Shown here: positions 45,483 through 58,207 of the stretch, one piece after another
Numbering within the stretch: position 1 is the first letter of the stretch
How the letters are laid out: the number at the start of each line of letters is the position of its first letter
NCBI RefSeq assembly: GCF_028476545.1
Contig: NW_026732700.1
Span: 152,501-216,500 of the forward strand
Direction: 5' to 3'
Source: Physella acuta
Lineage: Eukaryota > Mollusca > Gastropoda > Physidae
Length of the DNA stretch: 64,000 nucleotides
Position numbers and translations under genes: made by a program
Notes under the pieces: model-generated
Database searches by the model: none
Told to the model about the DNA's origin: nothing
The model's input: only the letters and a program-made list of their open reading frames with translations

Positions 45483-47640
45483 TTTTTTGCCAGAGTTCTG
45501 CCAGTTCATTGCTATCTTGACAAAAAGTTCTGCCCCCTCATGCCTCTATTTAAAAGGATATCTGCCCCTCTTTTTCCATGCCTCTAGTTTAGGAAGTTCT
45601 GCCCCCTCATGTCGTTTAGTTTAGAAAGTTCTGCCCCTCATGTCTTTAGTTTTGAAAGTTCCGCTCCTTCATTACTTTAGGAAGTTCTGCCCGCTTATTA
45701 CTTTAGGAAGTTCTACCCCCTCATTACTTTAGGAAGTTCTGCCCCCTAATTACTTTAAGAAGTTATGCCCCCTCATTACTTTAGGAAGTTCTGCCCCCTA
45801 ATTACTTTAGGAAGTTCTGCCCGCTTATTACTTTAGGAAGTTCTACCCCCTCATTACTTTAGGAAGTTCTGCCCCCTAATTACTTTAAGAAGTTATGCCC
45901 CCTCATTACTTTAGGAAGTTCTGCCCCCTAATTACTTTAGGAAGTTCTGCCCGCTTATTACTTTAGGAAGTTCTACCCCCTCATTACTTTAGGAAGTTCT
46001 GCCCCCTAATTACTTTAAGAAGTTATGCCCCCTCATTACTTTAGGAAGTTCTGCCCCCTCATTACTTTAGGAAGTTCTGCCCGCTTATTACTTTAGGAAG
46101 TTCTACCCCCTCATTACTTTAGGAAGTTCTGCCCCCTAATTACTTTAAGAAGTTATGCCCCCTCATTACTTTAGGAAGTTATGCCCCCTAATTACTTTAG
46201 GAAGTTATGCCCCCTCATTACTTTAGGAAGTTTTGCCCCTCATTACTTTAGGAAGTTCTACCCCCTCATTACTTTAGGAAGTTCTGCCCCCTAATTACTT
46301 TAAGAAGTTATGCCCCCTCATTACTTTAGGAAGTTATGCCCCCTAATTACTTTAGGAAGTTCTGCCCCCTCATTACTTTAGGAAGTTTTGCCCCTCATTA
46401 CTTTAGGAAGTTATGCCCCCTAATTACTTTAGGAAGTTTTGCCCCTCATTACTTTAGGAAGTTTTGCCCCACATTACTTTAAGAAGTTATGCCCCCTCAT
46501 TACTTTAGGAAGTTATGCCCCCTAATTACTTTAGGAAGTTCTGCCCCCTCATTACTTTAGGAAGTTCTGCCCCCTCATTACTTTAGGAAGTTCTGCCCCC
46601 TCCTGTCTTTAGTTTAGAAAGTTCTGCCCGCTCATTACTTTATGAAGTTCCTCCCCCTCATATCTTTAGTTTAGGAAGTTCTGCCCTCCTCGTGTCTTTG
46701 GTTTAGGAAGTTCTGCCCCTTCATTACTTTAGGAAGTTCTGCCCCCTCATTACTTAAGTTTTGGAAGTTCTGCCTCCTCATGTCTTTAGTTTAGAAAGTT
46801 CTGCCCCCTCATATCTTTAGTTTAGGAAGTTCTGCCCCCTCATATCTTTAGTTTAGGAAGTTCTGCCCCCTCATTACTTTAGGAAGTTCTGCCCCCTCAT
46901 TACTTTAGGAAGTTCTGCCCCCTCATTACTTTAGGAAGTTCTGCCCCCTCATTACTTTAGGAAGTTCTGCCCCCTCCTGTCTTTAGTTTAGAAAGTTCTG
47001 CCCCCTCTTTACTTTAGGAAGTTCTGCCCCCTCCTGTCTTTAGTTTAGAAAGTTCTGCCCCCTCATTACTTTAGGAAGTTCTGCCCCCTCATATCTTTAG
47101 TTTAGGAAATTCCGCCCCCTCATTACTTTAGGAAGTTCCGCCCCCTCATTACTTTAGGAAGTTCTGCCCGCTCATGTCATTACTTTAGGAAGTTCTGCCC
47201 CCTCATTACTTTAGAAAGTTCTGCCCCCTCATTACTTTAGGAAGTTTTGCCCCCTCATTACTTTAGAAAGTTCTGCCCCTCATTACTTTAGGAAGTTCTG
47301 CCCCCTCATTACTTTAGAAAGTTCTGCCCCCTCATGTCTTTAGTTTAGAAAGTTCTGCCCCCTCATGTCAATACTTTAGGAAGTTCTGCCCCCTCATGTC
47401 ATTACTTTAGAAAGTTCTGCCTCCTCATGCTTCTAGTTTAGAAAGTTCTGCCCCCTCATTACTTTAGGAAGTTCTGCCCCCTCATGTCTTTAGTTTAGGA
47501 AGTTCTGCCCCCTCTTGTCTTTAGTTTAAGAAGTTCTGCCCCCCCCCCCATGTCTTTAGTTTAGGAAGTTCTACCCCCTCATTACTTTAGAAAGTTCTGC
47601 CCCCTCATTACTTTAGAAAGTTCTGCCTCCTCATGTTTTA
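45483..47640 (+). repeat. 2.1-kb minisatellite, 26-bp unit with 130-bp higher-order repeat
   Basis: About 80 copies of a unit containing ACTTTAGGAAGTTCTGCCCC plus CTCATT. From 45689 the marker GCCCGCTTATTAC recurs at 45819, 45949 and 46079, an exact five-unit period of 130 bp. Further right, units with ATGTCTTTAGTTTAG replace ATTACTTTAG. The array starts with diverged copies, then homogenised blocks, then mixed ones. Confidence 0.95.
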
Positions 47641-48275
47641 GGTTGAACTATCTGTCGTTGCCACAACAATCAGAAAGTAACCCCAAACATTGTTTCCTAG
47701 CTTCCTTAGACTTCCAACTTTTGTCTGAGCACCTATTGTCCACAATCCTCTTCAGTATTCAAATACCACTTTATTGTTCTGCTTTACAAAAAAAATTATC
47801 AATTTATCAAAGTATATTATATGAAGAGTCTAAAAAAAAAACTCTTTATAAACTTGAAAATTTAAATGACAGAAGCCAATCTCATTCCGTGCCATCCTTG
47901 CCCCATCACAACCTAGCAACTACAGCTTTAGGCTACTCATATGCAAATCTTATGTTTCAATTATTGTCAGAATATTCTTTTCACGTGTAGTGCTACTGAA
48001 TAGGTGTATTATGTTTGAAAAATATTCAACTCGTGAAAAAAAAAACGCCTCGCCTAAGGATATCTGCAACCCATTTAAGATTCTAAAACTGCCCACTTAG
48101 AGGATACGTTCATTGTATTATTTCATAGAAGTTCGTTTAGAATGTGCGTTGTCATGGTTTGCTAAAACATTTATGGCGGGAGGTGGAGCTTGGGGGTGGG
48201 GGTGAGAAGAGGGGGTACATGAAAAGAGGTTCATAGTGAACGAAAAGACCGCATAAATTAAAATGAAGCATGATG
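47641..48275. other. No gene recognised
   Basis: The 115-codon frame at 47643-47990 starts in the minisatellite edge, lacks a recognisable domain and is not called. Confidence 0.45.
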
Positions 48276-48935
48276 TTCATTTAACCCCCACAGTGTTAAC
48301 AACTTGCCATCTCAAGCCCACACTTTTAACAAATGTTTGCTTCACTAAGCCCACTCAATACCGATTGCTTCACTAAGCCCACTCAATACCGATTGCTTCA
48401 CTAAGCCCACTCAATACCGATTGCTTCACTAAGCCCACTCAATACCGATTGCTTCACTAAGCCCACTCAATACCGATTGCTTCACTAAGCCCACTCAATA
48501 CCGATTGCTTCACTAAGCCCACTCAATACCGATTGCTTCACTAAGCCCACTCAATACCGATTGCTTCACTAAGCCCACTCAATACCGATTGCTTCACTAA
48601 GCCCACTCAATACCGATTGCTTCACTAAGCCCACTCAATACCGATTGCTTCACTAAGCCCACTCAATACCGATTGCTTCACTAAGCCCACTCAATACCGA
48701 TTGCTTCACTAAGCCCACTCAATACCGATTGCTTCACTAAGCCCACTCAATACCGATTGCTTCACTAAGCCCACTCAATACCGATTGCTTCACTAAGCCC
48801 ACTCAATACCGATTGCTTCACTAAGCCCACTCAATACCGATTGCTTCACTAAGCCCACTCAATACCGATTGCTTCACTAAGCCCACTCAATACCGATTGC
48901 TTCACTAAGCCCACTCAATACCGATTGCTTTATCA
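48276..48935 (+). repeat. Minisatellite, 28-bp unit, 21 identical copies
   Basis: From 48339 about 21 copies of a unit containing GCTTCACTAAGCCCACTCAA plus TACCGATT appear identical. Diverged copies lie at each edge (48276-48338 and from 48928). There are no spacers between copies. Confidence 0.95.
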
Positions 48936-49792
48936 AGCCTACTCCGTTTTTAGCTAATTGTCCTATAAAGCCCACTCAAATTTAACAAACTGCACAGTTA
49001 AATTCAAATAGCGATAAAATCTTGACATTTTAATTTTAACCCTGTTCATTTCTAACGTTACGATCCTTAGAATCGGTTTAGTTAAACAGTAGCCTTATAA
49101 ACAAAGCAGTAAAAGAAACGTCAGAGGTCCAACTTATAATGGCTGAGAGAATATGTTGACTCAAAAAACTCACACGTTCCTAATAGTACGCAACATGCCC
49201 CAACAAATCACACAAATGAACACAAGCTTGTAGCGGTGATTGAAACATGCCCGTGTTCAACACTGCCATAGCATGTTTTTAAATTTCCCATTTTCCCAGC
49301 ATTCCTCGTTTTTTACGTTATTGGCCACGCTTGACTAGCCCGCATATTATATCAATGAAGCATGGAACCCGTTATTGTTGAAGTTATTCGACTAATTACC
49401 CTGGAGCTGAAATATTCACACTGTAATAGTAATGTAAGGAACATTCCCCGGGGGTGGGGTTATTTTTGTCTCAACAGTCATTCAGTTAACAAAACATCAC
49501 GTGATAATCTCCACAACACGTGATTATGGGACTACGCATGTACTAGGAGTTGTAGGAATTATGTAGTCAATAGAACGATCTGGTTTCCAAAAAGTGTGTT
49601 GTATCGATTTGATGTTTCTGCTAATATCGATACTATAACCCCAGGCATAACATTAACCACACCCAGCCCTGGTTGTAATACTAACCTTGCCTGAAGAAGT
49701 CTAAATCCTGTCATACCCTAAAGGCAAGACCCAATGGTGATAAAATCTCTATGTAGTATTGTACTGTAACGTTACGAGTTACGGGCCCTAGG
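48936..49792. other. No gene recognised
   Basis: No repeat or coding structure was seen. Confidence 0.45.
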
Positions 49793-50175
49793 ACTGGCCA
49801 TTCGCGCCGCCCCTGAGACTGACCGTTCGCACTGGCACTGAGACTGACCGTTCGCACTGGCACTGAGACTGACCGTTCGCGCCGCCCCTGAGACTGACCG
49901 TTCGCACTGGCACTGAGACTGACCGTTCGCACTGGCACTGAGACTGACCGTTCGCGCCGCCCCTGAGACTGACCGTTCGCACTGGCACTGAGACTGACCG
50001 TTCGCACTGGCACTGAGACTGACCGTTCGCACTGCCCCTGAGACTGACCATTTGCGCTGCCCCTGAGACTGACCATTTGCGCTGCCCCTGAGACTGACCA
50101 TTTGCGCTGCCCCTGAGACTGACCATTTGCGCTGCCCCTGAGACTGACCATGTCCAAGAGCCCTGGAACTGACCA
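49793..50175 (-). repeat. Minisatellite, 25-bp unit with 75-bp higher-order pattern
   Basis: About 15 copies of GACTGACCGTTCGC plus either ACTGGCACTGA or GCCGCCCCTGA. At 49797-50020 one GCCGCCCC copy alternates with two ACTGGCAC copies, a 75-bp period. Right-hand copies change to CATTTGCGCTGCCCC. Three overlapping minus-strand frames of 112-178 codons (SANGQSQ-type repeats) follow from the 25-bp period and are not genes. Confidence 0.92.
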
Positions 50176-51334
50176 TTCGTAGGGTAGCAGTAAAAAATAT
50201 CAGCCGACTATAACGAGTGGTAGGACATGGTAAACATTGTGTAAAAAAGCTCTGATCGATCAGGTGAGATGTTGCGAAAGAAATACATATGTAACCTTCC
50301 CACCCCACCCCCTGTGTGACCTATAGCGTTTAGTTTTTCTAAAAACATATTTCACCCTAGGCTATTTGGCCTAGCCATTTGCTAGGACCCCTCAAGATGA
50401 GGGATATGGGGTAGGGGCTCACCATTTGCCAGCTCCCCCCCCCCCCCTTCCTTCTCCCTTTCCCCACCTTCAAAATGCAGCTCGTTTCTGCCCTCTCAGT
50501 TTTTGTACAGGGACCGATAAAGGGAAACAACTTTTGTAGATTACAAGTAAACTTTTTCTTCTTACTTTTGACTTGCTGTATTTGAATGAAAGTCAAATTA
50601 TGACCTTGACTTTTTTACTTTCTATACCAAATTCCGAAGAACTGAGTCTGTATTCCATGTCACTTTGATTATTTTACACGCAAGAAGGTAAACTTAAAAC
50701 TTCAAACAGAGTAACAATATATCTTTGTTTTTCTTTTATATTTCATCAACTTCGCTTTATGAACGTTGTACCTACACGACATGTGTTTGATTAAATAATC
50801 TTTTCATCGAATCCGACACCAATACACACTATGTTAAACACACACACATGTGCATATGTTGATGAATTGATTTCTACTCGAAAATAAAGAAATTAAAATT
50901 TAAAAAAAAAAATCGAATCTGACACCAACATGAAATGACACAAAATGTCCAATTACTTCTGTCAGTTGGCATTTGATGATTGTCCTTTCATTAAAAATGG
51001 ACGATGATTTGTAAACATTGATTGATTTGTTTTATTATTCAACCAACACAAAAAATAGGATACATTTTTAACGTGATCTTTCTTCAAGTGTGTTTTTATT
51101 TTTCCCGCCGTCTGGTTTCGCTACAGGCGCCAGCAAGTACCTGCCAAAGTTTTTGTTTGATCTACACACCAACCCATCCCCGCCCGTAGCTGGTCGACTG
51201 TCTTAAGTAGCTGGTGGGTCATTAATTAATGAAACAGTGCAAACGCGGGCAAAACGACAGGTGATTGGGTTATCGATTAGAACGCGGATCGATTGGTGTT
51301 AGTATTTATGTTGCCAAATGTTTTTTCTATGTAG
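50176..51334. other. No gene recognised
   Basis: C-rich tract at about 50436-50450. The 79-codon minus frame at 50357-50596 has no domain. Confidence 0.45.
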
Positions 51335-51785
51335 TCCCGCTCATGAAACCAGTCTATGATTCACACATTGATGTAGGCCTAGTTGTTTGTGTTGTAAAAT
51401 GATTTAAATATTGATGTATTTGTTTGTGTAGTAAAATTATTCACACATTGTTGTAGTTGTTTGGTGTAGTAAAATGATTCACACATTGTTGTAGGCCTAG
51501 TTGTTTGTGAAGTAAAATAATTCACACATTGTTTTAGGCCTGGTTATTTGTGTAGTAAAATGATTCACACATTGTTGTAGTTGTTTGGTGTAGTAAAATG
51601 ATTCACACATTGTTGTAGTTGTTTGTGTAGTAAAATTATTCACACATTGTTTTAGGTCTGGTTATTTGTGTAGTAAAATGATTCACACATTGTTGTAGTT
51701 GTTTGGTGTAGTAAAATGATTCAAACATTGTTGTTGTTTTTTTGTGTAGTAAAATGATTTACACATTGTGTAGTTGTTTGGACGT
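51335..51785 (+). repeat. Minisatellite, about 38-52-bp unit
   Basis: About ten copies of GTAGTAAAATGATTCACACA plus TTGTTGTAG, some with an extra GCCTAGTTGTTTG or GGCCTGGTTATTTG piece. Confidence 0.8.
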
Positions 51786-52095
51786 CGTCAATGTGGAGAG
51801 AGTAAGGTCTAGTCAGTTTTTGTCATTCTCTCCGGGGTGGGGGATGGGCACTTTTAGATAAATTAAACTTGTATTATATTAAGAGTAGCTGCCGTAAGCG
51901 AACTGATGATTTTTCACATTGGTCATTATAAGTATAACATCAACACAGTTCGATCAAAAAACGTTCTGTAAACAAAGTTTACAAAAAAAAATCTATATTA
52001 AATCGTTAACAATTATGAAGTTAGGACGGAAGTAATACAAAATACACGTATTCACATAGGGACAAATAGTGCGAGTTATGTGCCACACCTTAAGC
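51786..52095. other. No gene recognised
   Basis: Unremarkable sequence. Confidence 0.4.
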
Positions 52096-52377
52096 AGCAG
52101 CACAGAGAAGGGGCGGGGGATGCGAATCGCACCGGAAGGCACCGTCCCAGGAGGTGACACCAAAACGAAAAAAATAGTTCATTTTAGCGAGAAAGTTTGT
52201 TTTTCCCAGTTAGTTTATTTATTCATTAAGATTATATACATCTTTAGACTCAGATGGACGCTATCGAGTATGAGAGTCATGCGACACCATGTTCTCTAAG
52301 GTTCTTGTACATCATATGTAGTCGATGCCAGGGGGGGTGACACCCCAGGCAACTGCACCGGCCAAGTGACGCAACTG
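52096..52377 (-). mobile_element. MITE family B copy, diverged
   Basis: GAATCGCACCGG, GGAGGTGACACCAAAACG and, at the right end, GGGGGGTGACACC... GTGACGCAACTG follow the family B order in reverse. Ends are worn and no duplication is visible. Confidence 0.55.
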
Positions 52378-52567
52378 ATACATCTCGACATAGTTTAGGT
52401 GTTAGGTTTGGATTGATAGGGACCGTGATTCGGATAGACGTTTAGCGCTTGGTTCGCTTACTTCGAGAAATCGATAAATTATTTGCTCAAATACCAATGC
52501 GAATGGTCCTTGTCAGATAATTATCGGTAATGACATTTAGAATTCCTCCGCGTAGTTGAATATTCGG
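52378..52567. other. No gene recognised
   Basis: No structure was seen. Confidence 0.4.
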
Positions 52568-52850
52568 CATTGAAAATGTAACTTTCATAGGGGCCCCACA
52601 ATTTCAGTGAAGTTCCAGCCTGTAAATTTTGTTGAGTCGCCGACTATTTCATTAAGGTTCTAAAATGTAAATTTCATAATTCGCCCATTATGTGAGTGAA
52701 GTTCCAAAATGTACATTTCATAGGGCGTCCACAATTTTAATGAAGATTCAAAATGTGAATTTCTTAAGTCGGCCATTACTTAAATGACGTTCCATAAGTT
52801 TCATAAATCGCTCACAGTTCCACAAAACGCCAAGAAAAAAAATGTTTCGG
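52568..52850. repeat. Degenerate tandem array, about 55-60-bp unit x 5
   Basis: Imperfect copies with AAAATGTAAATTTCATA, CGCCCAT or GCCACAATT, and TGAAGTTCCA. Confidence 0.6.
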
Positions 52851-54375
52851 TTATTGAAACTCCGCGTAACTCAACACGGCCGCAAAAGGGAGATAACTCA
52901 AGGATGTTCAACAACATCTGTCCGTCCCATCAAAGTGTAACACGGGTCACGGTCCAATAATTGTGTAATCATACAGATCTTCAGCGTCCTCTTAATTAGT
53001 TATTAACCCCTTTTTTATCTTACTACTTCGTAAATAAGGGGGGGGGGGGGGGGGGATACGTACACTAATAAAGTTTAAGGTAAACGGTATTTGTTATTTA
53101 CACAACAAAATAATTCGTACATGAAAAAAGTTGTTTATTTATGGAAAAGCTTTTAATTAATTTCACAAATCACCAAAAAAAAAAATACGAATGTGTTAAA
53201 AAGTAAAAAATAAATTTGTTTGGTTTATCCTTACCAAAGCTATTTGTCTGGACGCCCAATAATGTAAATAAAAATAGGTGTTATATTATCTCATAGAGCG
53301 GAAACTTATCAATGAACTCCCTATGAAAGGGAATTTATTTTACATTAGTGAGTGCCCAGTCGGTTTTTTTAGTCAGACCTGCATCTTGCTTTAGTAAAGC
53401 TACCAAAAAAAAAATTAATTTTACCTTTTAGGATTTTTTTTTTAATTGTGATATTTTTTATATTTTTTAATGTGATTTGTGAATATAATAAAAGCTTTTT
53501 CTCTTTAAAATTTTATTTTTTATGTGAGATTTAATTTCCTTTAAAAAACGTTTACATGTTAGAATTATTTTCCACTCTTTATTCATTCGTTCGAAATGAA
53601 GTTGACATTAACTTACAACTAAAAACATTTGCGTTCAAATTTGCCCAGTAGCTTGTGATATCTAATTCAGTTATCTGCCCCTATTTAGTTTGTGGTCGAC
53701 TATAGGGAACAAAATCATCCAACCATGAAATAATTTCACCCTCGAAGGATCAAGCGATTGCTAGTTGTTTTTTTTTATCTTGTTATCTCCACGTTTACTT
53801 TATCTCCCTTTATTCTTATATATAGTAAATAAAGGCTTTTTAAAAATTAATTAAGTTTTCGATCTAATTAGATAAAAAAATGAGATATTCTTGCATTGTC
53901 ATTCAAGATCTACCACTGTGGTATATCTTAGCTCAATCGGAAAATGGAAAGTGGGTTTAACGAATATTTCAAAATGCGAGCAGCTACAAACTTAGTGAAC
54001 TATATATAAGGCTTTTATCAGCCTTTAATAATAACTTTATTACGGTTGTTATAAGTTAGTCAAACTCCCTTTCTCTCGCTCCTTTCTTTCTCGCTCTGTA
54101 AATCTTTCTCTCTTTATATCTGTTTTTTTTCGTTCTATCTTTCCCTCTTTCTCTTTCTCTTGGCTCCCCAGTGTCTATATTCGAACATAATTTAATGTCA
54201 TCAGCAGCAATATTTCATTCCCTGCGCCTTACGGACAATAACCCCCCCCCCCACACACACACATACAATCACATGTCATATACCCGCACTCAATAAAATC
54301 CCAAATAGAACATGTCTCTCCCCCCCCCCCCCCACACACACACATACCTTATCCGCTTTCTGCCGTAACTGATTG
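52851..54375. other. No gene; homopolymer and pyrimidine tracts
   Basis: Poly(G) at 53038-53055, a CT-rich tract at 54065-54165, and two C-run plus (CA)n blocks at about 54242-54265 and 54318-54345. AT-rich otherwise. Confidence 0.45.
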
Positions 54376-54597
54376 CAGTGTTTCTTCCAGACTTTTTTCT
54401 CCGGGGGGGGGGGGGGGGGGGCACTTGAAATTTTCGGGGGGGGGGGGGGGGCGGTAGACTTTCTTCGAGGGGGCGGACACTGTTAAAAGTATATATTTTC
54501 TATATAAATTACATAAATTTCATTTCGTTCGGGGGGGGGGGGGGGGGTGGTAAAAAAAATTCGGGGGGGGGGGGGGCTTAGCCTGGAAGAAACTCTG
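54376..54597 (+). mobile_element. hAT-type MITE (family C) with perfect 8-bp TSD
   Basis: 222 bp starting CAGTGTTTCTTCCAGAC and ending GCCTGGAAGAAACTCTG (imperfect inverted repeats sharing TTTCTTCCAG). It is flanked by ACTGATTG on both sides (54368-54375 and 54598-54605). It holds four long G runs. There is no coding capacity. Short frames of 67-93 codons across it are artefacts of the G runs. Confidence 0.85.
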
Positions 54598-54649
54598 ACT
54601 GATTGTTTTTCCAACGAAAAGCAATTGAACTTTTTTATAAAGATGACTG

Positions 54650-54755
54650 AGGGAGTAGGGTGTGTGATTGGTGTGCGGTGTATGGTTGGGGTGCGGTGTA
54701 TGGTGGGGGTGGGGTGTGTGGATGGGGTGCGGTGTATGGTGGGGGTGCGGTGGGG
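54650..54755 (+). repeat. GT-rich short tandem repeat
   Basis: About six imperfect copies around GGTGCGGTGTATGGT and GGGGTG. Overlapping frames on both strands are by-products. Confidence 0.7.
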
Positions 54756-56027
54756 AGAAGCCAAATTACAATACTTAAGACTATGTTTATGATTAGTGTA
54801 CGATCAAAGTTTGGGTTTATGTTATATTTTACATACAATTTTTAACTGGACGAATAACTGAGCTCCTATCAACAACCATGTGACGATATTTCAATGCGAT
54901 TCGTTCACCACAATGGCGGTAATGTTTCACTTTTTTCATGTATCGATACGGTTTACCGAATTTAATATAGTATCGACCGGGTAGAATTTGAGACTTTTAA
55001 AGGTATCGATCCAGTTGTATTTTTATTCAATCGTTTGAAGGCCCCTGTCGTCGGCGAAGCGGCAACGGGAAAGCGGGTAAACGCGGATTCGTGTCACAGC
55101 GCTACGCCCGAGTGAACAGCTTGATAAATATTGCATGGTGTTGTGGTGTCGTTTGGTGACAGGCCCGTGGTGTCAGGGTGTCATATCTGGTCTGATGCAG
55201 GCTGGGATGCTTTGTGGATCACCGAAGTCTCCACAAATCGGATAGTGATGTTGAAAACTTCAGAATTAGTCCGTGATCCATAGTTAAAAATGTTGCATGT
55301 TTTCAAGACGGCCCGATGTGGGTTAAATGAAAGTGATTCTAAAATTGATCTAGAAATTTCGGAGTTTATCTCAATTTATTAAAGGTAAGCCTTTCGTTAT
55401 ATTATAAACAGTTTCATTTTCTGAATCGACCAATTTATATATTATATATTTATGTTAATTTTACATTTATATTAAAATGTAAAAATAGAGAAGCTAATTT
55501 CAATTTATTATATCTCCTAACAAGTAAACGACTCCAAAGTTAAATAATGCCTCCTAAATAAATTCTTTTGAAACAATTTTTAAAAACTTCAGGGGAAAAT
55601 AATACAGAACTATGCTTGTTTATTCATCTTTTCTCATAGATTATAGGGCCAAAATGTACGATTTAACTAATGTTTTACAACTACTTGAAAAAGTATCTTT
55701 AAAAATTTGATAGAGCTTTATACAGGAAAATATATTGCCTGCTGCAGACACTATGGGTCGGTAGTTTGCGTCTACGTAGCAGAATGCAACAACCTCCCTC
55801 CCCCTCCCATTTAATATAGTTCTGTATAAATGATTTATGAAATAACGCATTACTTAAAATATGTTAGTGATCCTCATAATCACGGTATAACTGTAGATTC
55901 TGCAAGCTTTTCCAAACTTCGTGTTTTATGGATAGCGAGGGGGACAGTGGCTTGTACAGCGGGTTGGAAAATAGGATGTTTTTATTCTACAAAATATTAA
56001 AATACTAAACCATATCTATGATTTTAA
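54756..56027. other. No gene recognised
   Basis: A GC-richer patch at about 55035-55200 (CCCCTGTCGTCGGCGAAGCG) has no coding signal that I recognise. The rest is AT-rich. Confidence 0.45.
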
Positions 56028-56262
56028 CCCGGGTGGTCGAGTGTAGAGCTGAACTGCTACCTCAAAAGTTTCGTGTTCGAATCACGGACTCGTAAGTCAG
56101 TTGGACGTCCCTGAGTCCACCCAGTTCTGATGGGTACCTGACTCACGTTAGGGAAAGTAAAGGCAGCTGGGCACATTGCTGACCACACCATCCATTCACA
56201 TGCCGAGGTCACAGAAACAGGCAAACTATACTTCATCTGCCCTATGGATCGTTAGGTTTGAA
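56028..56262 (+). repeat. tRNA-derived SINE (family 1), best copy
   Basis: A head with CCCGGGTGGTCGAGTGTAGA and B box GTGTTCGAATCAC, body CCTGAGTCCACCCAGTTCTG, GGGTACCTGACTCACGTTAG, GCTGACCACACCATCCATTC, and tail CTTCATCTGCCCTATGG. SINEs of this type are copied by RNA polymerase III from the A and B boxes and moved by a LINE's enzyme. Confidence 0.8.
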
Positions 56263-56644
56263 ATGGGAACTTTTTTGTAACCCTAGTCCCAACCCTGACC
56301 GTAACAGATATGACCGTAACAGATCTACCGAAAAGGAACAAAACGTGAATACAACACTACAGTGTCATGCTGATGTTTCCTTAAACACAGTATATGGCTC
56401 CATAGTCTAATAGACCATTGAATGATTGCGCAGTGGAAACCCAAGAACAAAGTCTGGGCCCTAGTTTGAGAACAACCAAATGTTACCCGTGTATAAGACC
56501 CCCCCCCCCTCTCTCCCCACAACTGATAGACCCAAGGGACAGGACTTTACCTGTACAGCTTGGAGTAAGCAGTGTCGCAGGAGCTGTCGAAAGGAAACCA
56601 GAGTTGGTAATCGTATCGCATAAGGGGACTCCACTCCTGTTTGA

Positions 56645-56765
56645 TTTCGGAGTAATCTCTCCTAGATGGGTTACTGTCCCCAACTAACCAGACTCATCTG
56701 CCACTGGGTTCGAACTCGGGACTCTCGGGTTAACCACCATGTGCTTACCCACCCGACCACTAAAA
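56645..56765 (-). repeat. tRNA-derived SINE (family 2), reverse orientation
   Basis: The reverse strand reads TGGTCGGGTGGGTAAGCACA then CCCGAGTTCGAACCCAG (B box), then TTAGTTGGGGACAGTAACCC and ATCTAGGAGAGA. The tRNA-like part is well preserved but lacks a full tRNA fold and a mature 3' end, so a true tRNA gene is not supported. Confidence 0.7.
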
Positions 56766-57303
<538 letters not shown>

Positions 57304-57354
57304 GATGTGTCGAGCATGTGACCCCACCGACTCCAAACCATTTAGCATTTTCGG

Positions 57355-57510
57355 TTTGGTGTCACACCTCTTCCCCTACTATTTTGTTACTTTAAAGTGG
57401 ATAAAATATTATTTTGCGGTTTTTTTTTTTCATGGTGCTACACCCTAAATGGTGTCATTCGGTGCGGATCACATCCCCTCCCCCTCTTTCCGTTTTGTGA
57501 CGCTACTGTG
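57355..57510 (+). mobile_element. MITE family B fragment, diverged
   Basis: CATGGTGCTACACCCTAAAT, GGTGTCATTCGGTGCGGATC, C-rich run and GTGACGCTACTGTG follow the right half of the 7591 copy in the same orientation. Confidence 0.55.
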
Positions 57511-57601
57511 TGTGCATTTAGTGGCATACGTGTGAAAATATTAAATAATCAGTGCTATATATCTCTAGCAGCTGTTCTGATTCACCTTAGTGGCCTTTTA
57601 C

Positions 57602-57985
57602 CACCACCATGACCAAAGAAGTTTTGTATCACCGTAATGACCCTAGAGGTTTTGCATTTCTATAACGGCCATAGAATTTTTGTATTACCATAATGACCTT
57701 AGAAGTTATGTATCTCCGTAATGACCCTAGAATATTTGCATTTCCATAATGATCTAAAAATGTGTGTATCACCGTAATAATCCTTGAAGTTCTGTGTCAC
57801 CATAATGACCCTAAAATGTTTTTATGACCACAATGACCGTAGCAATTCTGTGTCACCATGGTGACCATGGCAATTCTGTGTCACCATGGTGACCCTTGCA
57901 CTTCTGTGTCATTCACCATAATCACCCAATCAGTTTTGTATCACCATAGTGACCCAATCAGTTTGTATCACAATAGTGGCCCTAT
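57602..57985 (+). repeat. Degenerate tandem array, about 30-35-bp unit
   Basis: About 11 copies built on TTTTGTATCACCATAATGAC plus CCTAG or CCAATCAG. Some copies carry CACCATGGTGACC, which is self-complementary. Confidence 0.7.
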
Positions 57986-58207
57986 CAGTTTTGTATTACA
58001 TCAAACCGGTCTGAACTGCTAGGTTTTCAGCGGGTCATCAACAACAGCCAACTATCAATGAATGTTTCATGAGAAAAAGCGAACGACCTTAACAGTTTTA
58101 GACTCGGTAATTTGGTGCTGTTCAGTGCCTGGCGTGAATTATGTTTTTAAACCTCAGGAGGTACCATTAGCGCTGGAATTGAATGAAGACAATCGATTCA
58201 TCTATTC

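Noticed and set aside
47643-47990. 115-codon plus-strand frame
   Set aside because: It begins at the edge of a minisatellite and shows no domain or homologue that I recognise.
48339-48935. Regular 28-bp direct repeats, superficially CRISPR-like
   Set aside because: No spacers between units, no cas genes, and a clearly eukaryotic context. It is a minisatellite.
49711-50308. Three minus-strand frames of 112-178 codons with SANGQSQ repeats
   Set aside because: Artefact of a 25-bp tandem repeat.
56645-56765. Possible tRNA gene on the minus strand
   Set aside because: The B box is good, but the sequence continues as a SINE body shared with 2343-2430 and no complete cloverleaf is evident.
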